Source of the DNA: Bacteroidota bacterium
GTDB lineage: Bacteria > Bacteroidota > Bacteroidia > NS11-12g > UBA955
Direction of reading: 5' to 3'
Assembly (NCBI GenBank): GCA_023957335.1
Contig: JAMLHC010000001.1
Coordinates: 62,001-126,000, forward strand
DNA: 64,000 nt
Made by a program: the position numbers and the translations under genes. Below the pieces are notes generated by a model that searched no databases, was not told the origin of the DNA, and saw only the letters and a program-made list of their open reading frames with translations. How positions within the stretch are numbered: position 1 is the stretch's first letter; each line of letters opens with the position of its first letter. Of this stretch, positions 34,964-43,167 are shown piece after piece.

Positions 34964-35920
34964 TTGGAAAAATTATGGAGTCCGGGCAAGTTGATGATTA
35001 CAGGAGAATATCTTGTAATCAAAGGTGCAAAAGCCTTAGCAGTACCAACGGTTTTAGGGCAACAACTACAATTCTCTCATGACAGAAGGCGAAGATCCAA
35101 AATGATCAACTGGGTTTCAATGACCTCGGGCGATGTAATCTGGTATTCCAATCAATTCGATATTGAACACGATTTTGAAGCAGCTGAACAAAAAGGCAGC
35201 GGCAGAACCGAATTTATCCAAAGTCTATTGAAAGCCATCCACAATGCCAAACCTGATTTTTTTAAAGAGCATGGTGTTTATACTTTTAAAACTTTTATGG
35301 ACTTTGATCCCGGTTGGGGACTTGGCAGTAGTGCTTCACTGATTGTCAACCTGGCGATGCTTACCGACCTGCAACCCTTTGAATTGGTTTTTCAGTCCAC
35401 ACTCAATCAAGGCAGCGGTTATGATATTGCAACCAGTTTAATGGGCAAACCCATTATCTATTTTATTGAAGAAGATATGTACCATTGGGCAGAACCGGTG
35501 GAATTGTCTTGGAAAAGATTTGCTCATAAATGCAGGTTAATTTACCTCAATCGCAAACAAGATAGCAATGTAGAGATTACACGATTCAAAAGTCGTTGGA
35601 GCAAAGATGAGGAGCATAATGTTATAGAGGAAATAAGCAATATAAGCGAGAAACTCATTTCTGTAACAGACTATAAAGAATTTACGCAATTACTCAATAA
35701 ACATGAGCTCATTATGTCTGAAGTTTTGAAAAGCAAATGCATAAAAGACGAACTTTTCACAGACTTTGATGGAGTTATTAAGTCTCTTGGCGCATGGGGC
35801 GGAGACTTTATTTTGGCTTGTTCTAACACAGATACCGATTATACCGACAACTACTTTATTGAAAAAGGATATCAGACTATTATGGACTTTAGCAAAATGA
35901 TTGATTACGAATGGAAGTAA
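34964..35920 (+). CDS. GYDIA-type GHMP kinase
   Basis: The 318-residue protein of the GHMP kinase superfamily starts at a TTG and has WSPGKLMITGEYLVIKGAKAL (core GKLMITGEYLV), FDPGWGLGSSASL (ATP loop) and the name-giving GYDIAT at 152-157. GYDIA proteins replace or resemble phosphomevalonate kinase in Bacteroidota and lie next to mevalonate-pathway genes, as here. A role phosphorylating mevalonate 5-phosphate is inferred from the neighbourhood: no classical phosphomevalonate kinase is seen in the window. The C-terminal GGDF-like AWGGDFILACS corresponds to the GHMP C-domain. The next gene overlaps by 10 bases. Confidence 0.8.
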   Translation: MEKLWSPGKLMITGEYLVIKGAKALAVPTVLGQQLQFSHDRRRRSKMINWVSMTSGDVIWYSNQFDIEHDFEAAEQKGSGRTEFIQSLLKAIHNAKPDFFKEHGVYTFKTFMDFDPGWGLGSSASLIVNLAMLTDLQPFELVFQSTLNQGSGYDIATSLMGKPIIYFIEEDMYHWAEPVELSWKRFAHKCRLIYLNRKQDSNVEITRFKSRWSKDEEHNVIEEISNISEKLISVTDYKEFTQLLNKHELIMSEVLKSKCIKDELFTDFDGVIKSLGAWGGDFILACSNTDTDYTDNYFIEKGYQTIMDFSKMIDYEWK

Positions 35921-36933
35921 TAAAGAGTATTCACAAAAGTCCGTCCAATATTGCAATCGTTAAATATTGGGGTAAGAAGGGATTTCAACTACCTGCTAAT
36001 CCTTCTATCAGTTTTACCCTTGATGACATTTTCACTCAAACTGAAATTATTCTTAAAGACAAAAATACTCGTGAAGATTTTGAGATAGTATTTTTCTTTG
36101 AAGGCAAACCCAAACCTACATTTTTGCCAAAGATTATCAAGTTCTTTAAGTCTATAAGCCAAAATTTTTCTTGGTTAAAAAAATATTGCATTGAGATTCA
36201 TTCTCACAACAATTTTCCTTATGGGACGGGCATTGCATCGAGTGCATCATCTATGAGTGCATTGGCGTTGTGCATCATGGATTTAGACCAAAAAATTTCA
36301 GGTGTTAACTTATCGAAAAATGATTTTTTGCAAAAAGCATCTTTTTATAGTAGAATAGGTTCCGGGAGTGCGTGCAGGTCAATTTATGGGGGATTTACAG
36401 AATGGGGCAAACACGCTGAAATTCTTAACAGTAGCGATGAATACGCTATCCCCTTACAAGACATTCATAGAGATTTCTTGCAAATAAAAGACACCGTCTT
36501 ACTGATAGAAAATGCCGAGAAAAGCGTATCCAGCAGCAAAGGGCACGAAATGCTTAATCAACATTGGTATGCAAGTAAACGATATGAACAAGGATTTGAA
36601 CAAACATTAAACCTATATAAAGCCTTGCAGAATGGCGACATTCATACATTTGGACAAATCGCAGAACAAGAGGCTTTAACCCTTCATGCCATGATGCTTA
36701 CTTCAAAAAATGGATATTTTTTGATTCAACCCAATACTTTAAATGTGCTTCAAGCCATTCGAGAGTTCAGAATACAAAGTGGCTTACCTATATATTTCAC
36801 AATGGATGCAGGTGCCAATGTGCATTTATTATATTTTGAAAAAAATGTTACGGAGATTAGGGATTTTATTGAAAAGAAAATACTGCAATATTGCGCTAAC
36901 AATGCTTGTATTCATGCCGGCATCTTGGTTTAA
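35911..36933 (+). CDS. mvaD: Diphosphomevalonate decarboxylase
   Basis: The 340-residue GHMP-fold enzyme converts diphosphomevalonate to isopentenyl diphosphate, the last step of the mevalonate pathway. N-terminal SNIAIVKYWGKKGFQLPANPSI (core AIVKYWGK) is diagnostic. FPYGTGIASSASSMSAL is the ATP loop, GSGSACRSIYGGF the catalytic-site segment, and FTMDAGANVHLLY the C-terminal motif with the conserved aspartate. It overlaps the GYDIA kinase by 10 bases. The enzyme is cytosolic. Confidence 0.95.
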   Translation: MEVIKSIHKSPSNIAIVKYWGKKGFQLPANPSISFTLDDIFTQTEIILKDKNTREDFEIVFFFEGKPKPTFLPKIIKFFKSISQNFSWLKKYCIEIHSHNNFPYGTGIASSASSMSALALCIMDLDQKISGVNLSKNDFLQKASFYSRIGSGSACRSIYGGFTEWGKHAEILNSSDEYAIPLQDIHRDFLQIKDTVLLIENAEKSVSSSKGHEMLNQHWYASKRYEQGFEQTLNLYKALQNGDIHTFGQIAEQEALTLHAMMLTSKNGYFLIQPNTLNVLQAIREFRIQSGLPIYFTMDAGANVHLLYFEKNVTEIRDFIEKKILQYCANNACIHAGILV

Positions 36934-36979
36934 ATGAACAGGTAAAAAACAAATCTATACACTATTTACAAAACCATAC

Positions 36980-36995
36980 ACCTTGTTCGCAAGGT
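36980..36995 (+). terminator. UUCG-capped hairpin after mvaD
   Basis: ACCTTG (36980-36985) and CAAGGT (36990-36995) pair perfectly around a TTCG tetraloop. No T-run follows, so it may be a weak terminator or an mRNA-stabilising hairpin rather than an intrinsic terminator. Confidence 0.4.
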
Positions 36996-37028
36996 TAATA
37001 TACAAATGTTCTCATTGAATAAATATAT

Positions 37029-37036
37029 TATCTTTG
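37029..37036 (+). promoter_or_regulatory. -7 promoter box of the mevalonate kinase gene
   Basis: TAtcTTTG followed by CAA is an exact match. It overlaps the TTG at 37034, which therefore cannot start translation; a TTG at 37064 lies 28 bases downstream. Confidence 0.6.
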
Positions 37037-37063
37037 CAAGCGTTTAATTCAAAAAAACACAAT

Positions 37064-38011
37064 TTGGGAAAGCGTCAAAAAGCGTTGTTTACAGCCAAGA
37101 TTCTTCTTTTTGGAGAATACGGAATAATTGAAAACTCAATGGGTTTATCCATCCCTTTCAATCATTTTGTTGGGATGCTCAAAACCAAAGAAGATGGACT
37201 AAGTGCTGATTCAAGCAGATCCAACCGACATCTTAAGAAGTTTGTAACTTACCTCAAAAGTCTTCATGCATCTAATGAATTACTATTTGATTTAAACATT
37301 ACAGATCTTGAGACTGATGTAAATGAAGGAATGTATTTTGACTCCAGCATTCCAAGTGGCTTTGGTATTGGCAGTTCAGGAGCATTGTGTGCTTCGATAT
37401 ATGACAAGTATGCTCAGAACAAGATTCCGGCTACTGAGCTACACAATCAATCTATATTAAACCTTAAGGCGGGTTTGGCTCAAATGGAAAGTTTTTTTCA
37501 TGGCAAGAGTTCCGGTTTAGACCCATTGATTTGTTATTTGAATCTTCCAGTTCTTGTAAGATCGGGTCAGGACATCAGCCCGATTGGCTTACCTGAGCCA
37601 AATGAAGCGGGTGAAGGAGCCATTTTTCTTATCAATTCCGGCACACCCGGACAAACCCAAAGTATGGTTACTCTTTTTCTAAAGAAATGTCAAACAGAAG
37701 GGTTTCGTAATTTGATTAAAACCGAATTCAAAAAATACAATGATTTGTGTATAGAGGCATTCTTACGCAAGGATTTCAAGCCTTTATTCAGCTCACTCAA
37801 AGAACTGTCAAGTCTTGTTTTCGAACATTTTCAACCCATGATTCCCGAAGTATTCAAAAAACTCTGGAAGCAAGGGATAGACACCAACGCTTATTATCTC
37901 AAACTCTGCGGCAGTGGCGGTGGCGGCTATATCTTAGGCTTTACAAAAGATTATAAGAATGCGGAGAAATATCTCAAAGATTTTAGTCCTCATATCATCT
38001 ATAAATTTTAA
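37064..38011 (+). CDS. Mevalonate kinase family protein (GHMP kinase)
   Basis: The product, about 315 residues from the TTG at 37064 (or 308 from a TTG at 37085), opens with AKILLFGEYGIIENSMGLSIP, core KILLFGEYG. The ATP loop IPSGFGIGSSGALCASI and the KAGLAQMESFFHGKSSGLDPL stretch (core FFHGKSSGLDP, catalytic aspartate) are typical of mevalonate kinases, as is the C-terminal LKLCGSGGGGYILGF. It phosphorylates mevalonate, the first kinase step toward isopentenyl diphosphate. The longer frame from 37034 starts inside the promoter box and is rejected. The UbiA gene follows after 17 bases. Confidence 0.85.
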   Translation: MGKRQKALFTAKILLFGEYGIIENSMGLSIPFNHFVGMLKTKEDGLSADSSRSNRHLKKFVTYLKSLHASNELLFDLNITDLETDVNEGMYFDSSIPSGFGIGSSGALCASIYDKYAQNKIPATELHNQSILNLKAGLAQMESFFHGKSSGLDPLICYLNLPVLVRSGQDISPIGLPEPNEAGEGAIFLINSGTPGQTQSMVTLFLKKCQTEGFRNLIKTEFKKYNDLCIEAFLRKDFKPLFSSLKELSSLVFEHFQPMIPEVFKKLWKQGIDTNAYYLKLCGSGGGGYILGFTKDYKNAEKYLKDFSPHIIYKF

Positions 38012-38028
38012 CTACTGCCAAATAATCA

Positions 38029-38898
38029 ATGGATAGCCGGAACATTAAATACCTTAAGGTTCTTGCGCTGATGTCTTCTGTTCGTTGGTATAATATCTTG
38101 CTTACAGCAGTTGCGCAATACATCTCTGCCGGCTTTATTTTCAATTCATTTCCCGAAGGTCTGTTTATTATCCTTTTTGACATCAAATTGCATTTGATTG
38201 TTTTTTGCACTTTGTTGATTGTTGCAGGTGGTTTTTTGATTAATGATTTTTATGATTTCAAGCATGATATGATTGTTAGACCACATGTAACACTCTTTCA
38301 GGAATTTATTTCAAAAGATTTCCGAATCCGGCTTTATGCATGGCTTAATATGATAGCATTGGGGTTGGCACTGTTGGCATCACTCAAACTTTTTCTGTAT
38401 TTTTTATTTTTAGCATTTGCACTATGGGTTTATTCACACAAACTCAAAAAATATCCCTTGGTTAAGGAAGTTTCCTCGTCCCTGCTTACTGTTTCTTGCT
38501 TTTTCAGTGTAGGAATGCATTATGGAGTTGTATATTGGGATGTATTGGCATTTGGCGTGTATTTTACAATGCTTTTGTTTACCCGCTCTATTATTAAAGG
38601 TCAGGAGGAGGTAAAGGCTGATATTGCCCTGCAACGCAACAGTATTGCGGGTATTCTGGGCGATGACAGAACAAGGCTTGTAATTAATGTTTCTATTCTC
38701 ATACAACTTATTTATTCAGGATTGCTTTATTTAAAATTTTATCCTGCACTTTGGCTTTTCTATATTTTCTTCTCAAACATCATTCTGTTCGGAGTGCTCA
38801 TAGGTTTGCAAAAACTGAGACAAGGGGAATTTTATATTTTGAATTTTGTATTTAAAATCCTGATTATTTTAGGCACTTTAAATCTAATGTTTTTCTGA
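38029..38898 (+). CDS. UbiA-family prenyltransferase, geranylgeranylglycerol-phosphate transferase-like
   Basis: The 289-residue integral membrane enzyme has eight to nine hydrophobic segments. The first aspartate motif is NDFYDFKHD; the second region is KGQEEVKADIALQRNSIAG, a DxxxD-like loop in a modified form. UbiA-family enzymes attach a polyprenyl chain to a small acceptor. Bacteroidota copies near mevalonate genes are often called geranylgeranylglycerol-phosphate geranylgeranyltransferase, related to archaeal ether-lipid synthesis, but other acceptors (quinone or chlorophyll-like) are possible. The gene sits 17 bases after mevalonate kinase, so it draws on the same pathway. Confidence 0.75.
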   Translation: MDSRNIKYLKVLALMSSVRWYNILLTAVAQYISAGFIFNSFPEGLFIILFDIKLHLIVFCTLLIVAGGFLINDFYDFKHDMIVRPHVTLFQEFISKDFRIRLYAWLNMIALGLALLASLKLFLYFLFLAFALWVYSHKLKKYPLVKEVSSSLLTVSCFFSVGMHYGVVYWDVLAFGVYFTMLLFTRSIIKGQEEVKADIALQRNSIAGILGDDRTRLVINVSILIQLIYSGLLYLKFYPALWLFYIFFSNIILFGVLIGLQKLRQGEFYILNFVFKILIILGTLNLMFF

Positions 38899-38914
38899 TT
38901 GTTGCGAAATACGG

Positions 38915-40174
38915 CTAAAGATATGGCAACAATTCCTCTAATTTCATCCCTCGCGAGCCTTTCACAAGTATAGTGTTACCACAGACTTGATTATTTCTAA
39001 AATATTCAATCAAATCTGCTGTGTTTTCAAAACTATCGGCTGTATGATTAACTTTACAAAACTCCTTTCCAACGGTAATCACTTTGTCAAATCCCGCCTT
39101 TTGTGCCATCTCAAATATAGATTGATGCTCAGAGGGTGCAAAATCACCTAATTCAAACATATCGCCCAAAATGGCGATTTTTTTATCCGCTTTGACTGAT
39201 TGCAATGTATGTATAGCCACCTCCATACTGCTTGGATTTGCATTATACGCATCCAAGAAAATCAAATTTTTATCTGTCTTTCGCCATTCTGAGCGCATAT
39301 TTCCGGGTTTGTAGGACGCAATAGCTTCAGCTATTTTGAGTTCATTAATACCAAAATAAAGCCCCACAGCTCTGGCAGCAGCCATATTTACAAGGTTATG
39401 CAGCCCTGCAAGATGTGATTTGAAAGAAATGTCAGTTTTGCTCTTAGCAATAATTTCAGGGGCAAGTTGTTCATGAGTTAAGTCAGTAATCGAATACTCT
39501 ACCTTATTTTTCAGTCTTTTGGACATGCTCGCCAACCAAGTATCATCATGATTGACAAATGCTGTTCCATCGTGCCGGACAAGGTATTGATAGAGGTAAC
39601 TTTCTTCGTGAGCTACTGCTTCAATACTTCCAAAACCTTCCAAATGCTCCTTGCCAATATTTGTAATAAGTCCACAATCAGGATGACAAATATTACAAAG
39701 TTGTTCAATATCACCTTTTTGATTTGTGCCCAATTCTACCAAAACAATTTCAGTATCAACCGGCATTGATAACAATGTAAGAGGTACGCCAATATGGTTA
39801 TTAAAATTTCCGGGGGTAGCGTGCATTTTATATTGTGTTTCTAATACTTTTTTTAAGAGTTCTTTGGTTGTGGTTTTGCCATTGCTTCCTCCAATCCCCA
39901 AAACCTTAGCTTTGCATTGATGGCGATGATATAGTGCAAGATTTTGTAAAGTGGTCAATACATCCTCGACCAATATTACTTTATCACTTTCAAAATCGGG
40001 ATGTTCATCTCCGACAACCCATGACGCTCCTTGTTCCAATGCTTGTCTCAGAAATTTATTTCCATTAAATCCGGGTCCTTTCAGTGCAAAAAACAAAGCA
40101 CCTTCTATAGGTTTACGAGTGTCGGTATAAACCTGAAAGTGAGAATCTAGGTAGTATGAATAAAGTAAATCCAT
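38915..40174 (-). CDS. murF: UDP-N-acetylmuramoyl-tripeptide--D-Ala-D-Ala ligase
   Basis: MurF adds D-Ala-D-Ala to UDP-MurNAc-tripeptide in peptidoglycan synthesis. The 419-residue protein has the MurF N-domain (TDTRKPIEGALFFALKG), the ATP-binding GGSNGKTTTKELL, the central ligase motifs (HIGVPLTLLSMP, GTNQKGDIEQL, TNIGKEHLEGFGS) and a C-terminal domain with FLDAYNANPSSM and GDMFELGD. An in-frame GTG at 40180 exists, but the ATG at 40174 gives the normal MDLLYSYYL start. A near-consensus promoter box lies just upstream, back to back with the FG-GAP gene's promoter. Confidence 0.95.
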   Translation of the reverse strand: MDLLYSYYLDSHFQVYTDTRKPIEGALFFALKGPGFNGNKFLRQALEQGASWVVGDEHPDFESDKVILVEDVLTTLQNLALYHRHQCKAKVLGIGGSNGKTTTKELLKKVLETQYKMHATPGNFNNHIGVPLTLLSMPVDTEIVLVELGTNQKGDIEQLCNICHPDCGLITNIGKEHLEGFGSIEAVAHEESYLYQYLVRHDGTAFVNHDDTWLASMSKRLKNKVEYSITDLTHEQLAPEIIAKSKTDISFKSHLAGLHNLVNMAAARAVGLYFGINELKIAEAIASYKPGNMRSEWRKTDKNLIFLDAYNANPSSMEVAIHTLQSVKADKKIAILGDMFELGDFAPSEHQSIFEMAQKAGFDKVITVGKEFCKVNHTADSFENTADLIEYFRNNQVCGNTILVKGSRGMKLEELLPYL

Positions 40175-40184
40175 TTTCACCGCA

Positions 40185-40192
40185 CAAGATTA
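40185..40192 (-). promoter_or_regulatory. Possible -7 promoter box of murF (one mismatch)
   Basis: The minus strand reads TAatCTTG, one base from consensus, ending 11 bases before the ATG at 40174. It lies 14 bases from the divergent box at 40207. Confidence 0.35.
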
Positions 40193-40206
40193 ATCATTAT
40201 TTTCTC

Positions 40207-40214
40207 TATCTTTG
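40207..40214 (+). promoter_or_regulatory. -7 promoter box of the FG-GAP gene
   Basis: TAtcTTTG followed by TG is an exact match ending 6 bases before the ATG at 40220. Transcription is expected to begin at about the start codon, and the GTG at 40214 is inside the box. Confidence 0.65.
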
Positions 40215-40219
40215 TGTTT

Positions 40220-42568
40220 ATGAAAAAGCATATATTAACAATTACCACAATAGTAGTGCTAAATATCATGATATTTTGCTTTCATAATGCAGAAGCCCAA
40301 GTTAGCAGCGATATAAGACTCTACTATTCTGATTCATTACAATTCAAAACTGAAGGAAAGACCTTAGTTAACCCATTTATTGGAGGATTTAACCTACCGG
40401 TGTTCAGTCAGGTTGACCTCAACAATGACGGCAAACCCGACATAGTTGTCTTTGACCGTTCGGGAGGTGTAACATTAACCTTTATCAACACAGGTATTGC
40501 GAACAACTACAATTACGAATACGCGCCTCAATTTGAATATTTGTTTAATGATATTAATACCAACGCTTTTATACTTTTCAGAGACTTCAACCAAGACGGT
40601 AAACCTGACTTATTTACATTGGAGGGAGGTTCCAACAGATTCAGGGTGTATATGAATACAACCCAAGCTTCTGATTCAATTATCAGACTTAGAAAAATGG
40701 GTGATATTTACCACCTACATAATACAGGGTCTTCACTCATTTTGGGAGGTCGTTTAGCCGATTTGCCCATAATAGATGATTTAGATCAAGACGGAGATTT
40801 GGATTACGTCAAGTATGATGACTCTTATAACACACTTGTACTGTATATAAATGAGCAAGTTGAGAAAGGTTTACCAAACGACACCTTTGCCTTCAAATTA
40901 GGCGATTTATGCTTTGGCGGCTTTCGTGAAACCTTTGGCGATGTAAACGGGATTATCTTAAGTTGTAATCGTATCTATTTCCCAAACTATCGCAGAGAAG
41001 ACGTGGATAGAAGACATGGCGGAGGCAGCTCACTACTGTCAATAGATTTGGACAATGACGGGGACAAAGAACTCATTATGGGAAATTCCTCTTTTGAGAA
41101 TCTTATCATGTTGAAAAATGGCAAAAAGGAATTGGGCATAAACTACGATACCATGATTGCTTATTCACCATATTTCCCTAATAATGACGGAGATGAAGCA
41201 AAATTCAAATACATGCCGGCACTCTACCATTTTGATGTAGATGGGGATGGGGAAAAAGACATTATTGCATCAACCTATTTTATGACCGACCCTAAATATG
41301 GTACACATCCTATTTTTTCGGACAATACATGGTTCCTTAAAAATGAAGGTAGCGATGAAGCTCCTTATTTTAGAATTAAAAGCAAAAATTTTCTTACCCA
41401 AGAGTCCATTGACTTAGGTGCAAATGTCAGCCCTGTTTTCTGGGATATTAACAAAGACGGGCTGATTGACTTGTTGGTTGCAGTTGAGCCAGATACCGTT
41501 AAGGAACCTTCCATTAATTATACTCGACTATATAGATACAACAATATTGGAACTTCACAACTTCCTGTGTATGAATTAGTAGATACAGATTTTGCAGATT
41601 TCAGCAGTTTTAAACAAATGGGAGTTACCATTGCCATTGGAGATATGGATAATGACGGACTTGAAGACATGGTGGTAGGAAATATCGAAGGCAAAATACT
41701 GTTCTTCAAGAATACATCCCTCAACGACTCAGTAAACAACCCTACTTTTTTACTTAAAACTAACAACCTTCTAGGCGAATCTGTTGGCAGTTATGCCGCA
41801 CCGGCTATTTTTGATTACAGTCAAGATGGCAAACCGGATTTAGTTATTGGAAAATATGACGGTTATTTTGCATATTACAAAAACACTTCTACCGGCTCAG
41901 ACCCTTTATTCACAAAGATTACAGACAAATTGGGTAATGCACGTTCAAATTTATATCTATCAGACCCGCCCATATATGATGCAATCGGCATGTCTGCTCC
42001 ATTGTTTTATGATTTTGAAGGTGATGGAAAACCCGAGTTAATTTCCGGTTCAAACTCCGGTCATCTAAAAATGTGGTATATTTCGTATGACCCATTCTAT
42101 ACTTTCCCTGAAATCACTAACTTTTACGGATTAGTCAATGCCAATAGTGACACTGCATGGGGTGTAAGATTAGGTGCTAATTCTAAAATTGCAATTGCCA
42201 AGCTCAGAGACAGTTCGACAGCTGATGTACTGATTGGTACAAATAGAGGTGGGTTTAAGTTTTTGAGTTCAAGAGCAGAAATTAAAAAACTCAATATACA
42301 AGATGTACCTGCCACAACATATAAGTTGAACGTATATCCCAATCCTAACAAAGGCGAATTCATGATAGAAATCCCTGTTGCATTATCCGAACGCGTTTTA
42401 AAAATCAGCATTCATGATTACACCGGACGTGTGGTAAAAACGCTAAATTTCAATAAATACACTGACAATATTGTAAAAATGGAAGTATCCGAGGGGATTT
42501 ACATTGGCACGATTAGCGACCAAACCGGAATGATTTTGGGTACATGCAAAATTATAATTGCCGACTAA
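40220..42568 (+). CDS. FG-GAP/VCBS-repeat surface protein with T9SS sorting domain
   Basis: The 782-residue product has a signal peptide (MKKHILTITTIVVLNIMIF, ending HNAEAQ). About nine calcium-binding DxDxDG-type loops mark a beta-propeller of FG-GAP/VCBS repeats: DLNNDGKPD, DFNQDGKPD, DLDQDGDLD, DLDNDGDKE, DVDGDGEKD, DINKDGLID, DMDNDGLED, DYSQDGKPD and DFEGDGKPE. The last 80 residues are a T9SS sorting domain (VYPNPNKGEFMIEIP, SEGIYIGTI). The protein is likely displayed on or released from the surface and binds calcium; a ligand-binding role is inferred. The start is the ATG at 40220, next to the promoter. Its stop overlaps the convergent ABC gene by 4 bases. Confidence 0.85.
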   Translation: MKKHILTITTIVVLNIMIFCFHNAEAQVSSDIRLYYSDSLQFKTEGKTLVNPFIGGFNLPVFSQVDLNNDGKPDIVVFDRSGGVTLTFINTGIANNYNYEYAPQFEYLFNDINTNAFILFRDFNQDGKPDLFTLEGGSNRFRVYMNTTQASDSIIRLRKMGDIYHLHNTGSSLILGGRLADLPIIDDLDQDGDLDYVKYDDSYNTLVLYINEQVEKGLPNDTFAFKLGDLCFGGFRETFGDVNGIILSCNRIYFPNYRREDVDRRHGGGSSLLSIDLDNDGDKELIMGNSSFENLIMLKNGKKELGINYDTMIAYSPYFPNNDGDEAKFKYMPALYHFDVDGDGEKDIIASTYFMTDPKYGTHPIFSDNTWFLKNEGSDEAPYFRIKSKNFLTQESIDLGANVSPVFWDINKDGLIDLLVAVEPDTVKEPSINYTRLYRYNNIGTSQLPVYELVDTDFADFSSFKQMGVTIAIGDMDNDGLEDMVVGNIEGKILFFKNTSLNDSVNNPTFLLKTNNLLGESVGSYAAPAIFDYSQDGKPDLVIGKYDGYFAYYKNTSTGSDPLFTKITDKLGNARSNLYLSDPPIYDAIGMSAPLFYDFEGDGKPELISGSNSGHLKMWYISYDPFYTFPEITNFYGLVNANSDTAWGVRLGANSKIAIAKLRDSSTADVLIGTNRGGFKFLSSRAEIKKLNIQDVPATTYKLNVYPNPNKGEFMIEIPVALSERVLKISIHDYTGRVVKTLNFNKYTDNIVKMEVSEGIYIGTISDQTGMILGTCKIIIAD

Positions 42569-43167
42569 GTTAGTTGAATCCGGGAATCACACAATGCGAG
42601 TTCATCCTCTCTGTTGCCCGCAACCACCAACGTCCTTTCGCTTAGATTGTCTAAAATTATTTTGCTAGTTAACTCAATCCCTTCTGTATCCATATTTGAA
42701 AAAGGCTCGTCCAGTATAAGCACTTGAGATTTTGTCAAAATAGCCAGCAAGAGTTTAAGTCTATTGAGCCAACCTGCCGACAGTTGATTGATTTTTTTAG
42801 AGAATAGATTTTGAGAGAACACATTATTTAAAACCTCGTAGTATTGGTCATGAATGGGCTCTCTGAATTTGAAATGGTAATATATGGCATCTGCTACAGT
42901 TAAATCATCAAATAATTGCTGCTGAATACCTGCAAGTGCAAAATCCTTGTAATCAATGGTTAATTTTTCACCCTTGTCACTTAACCAATAGACTTCTCCT
43001 AAGTCAGGCTTGGTATATCCCATCAAAATTTTAATTAGCGTGGTTTTGCCTGAACCGTTTTTCCCAATGATTGCAACTTTATCACCAAGATTCAAGGAAA
43101 AACTTTTATCTCTGAACAGGATTTTACCTTGGTACGACTTGGTTATTTTATCTACTACTAACTGCAT
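42565..43167 (-). CDS. Short ABC transporter ATP-binding protein
   Basis: The 200-residue ATPase domain has Walker A IGKNGSGKTT, a modified signature LSAGWLNRLKLL, and Walker B SQVLILDEPFSNMD. It resembles the small exporters' ATPases (CcmA/heme-exporter-like or lipid-flippase ATPases) and has no membrane part of its own. It shares one base with the lpxA stop (TAATG), so it is translated with lpxA, suggesting work on a lipid A related substrate. No permease gene is adjacent; the partner must be encoded elsewhere if it is a transporter. Confidence 0.8.
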   Translation of the reverse strand: MQLVVDKITKSYQGKILFRDKSFSLNLGDKVAIIGKNGSGKTTLIKILMGYTKPDLGEVYWLSDKGEKLTIDYKDFALAGIQQQLFDDLTVADAIYYHFKFREPIHDQYYEVLNNVFSQNLFSKKINQLSAGWLNRLKLLLAILTKSQVLILDEPFSNMDTEGIELTSKIILDNLSERTLVVAGNREDELALCDSRIQLT

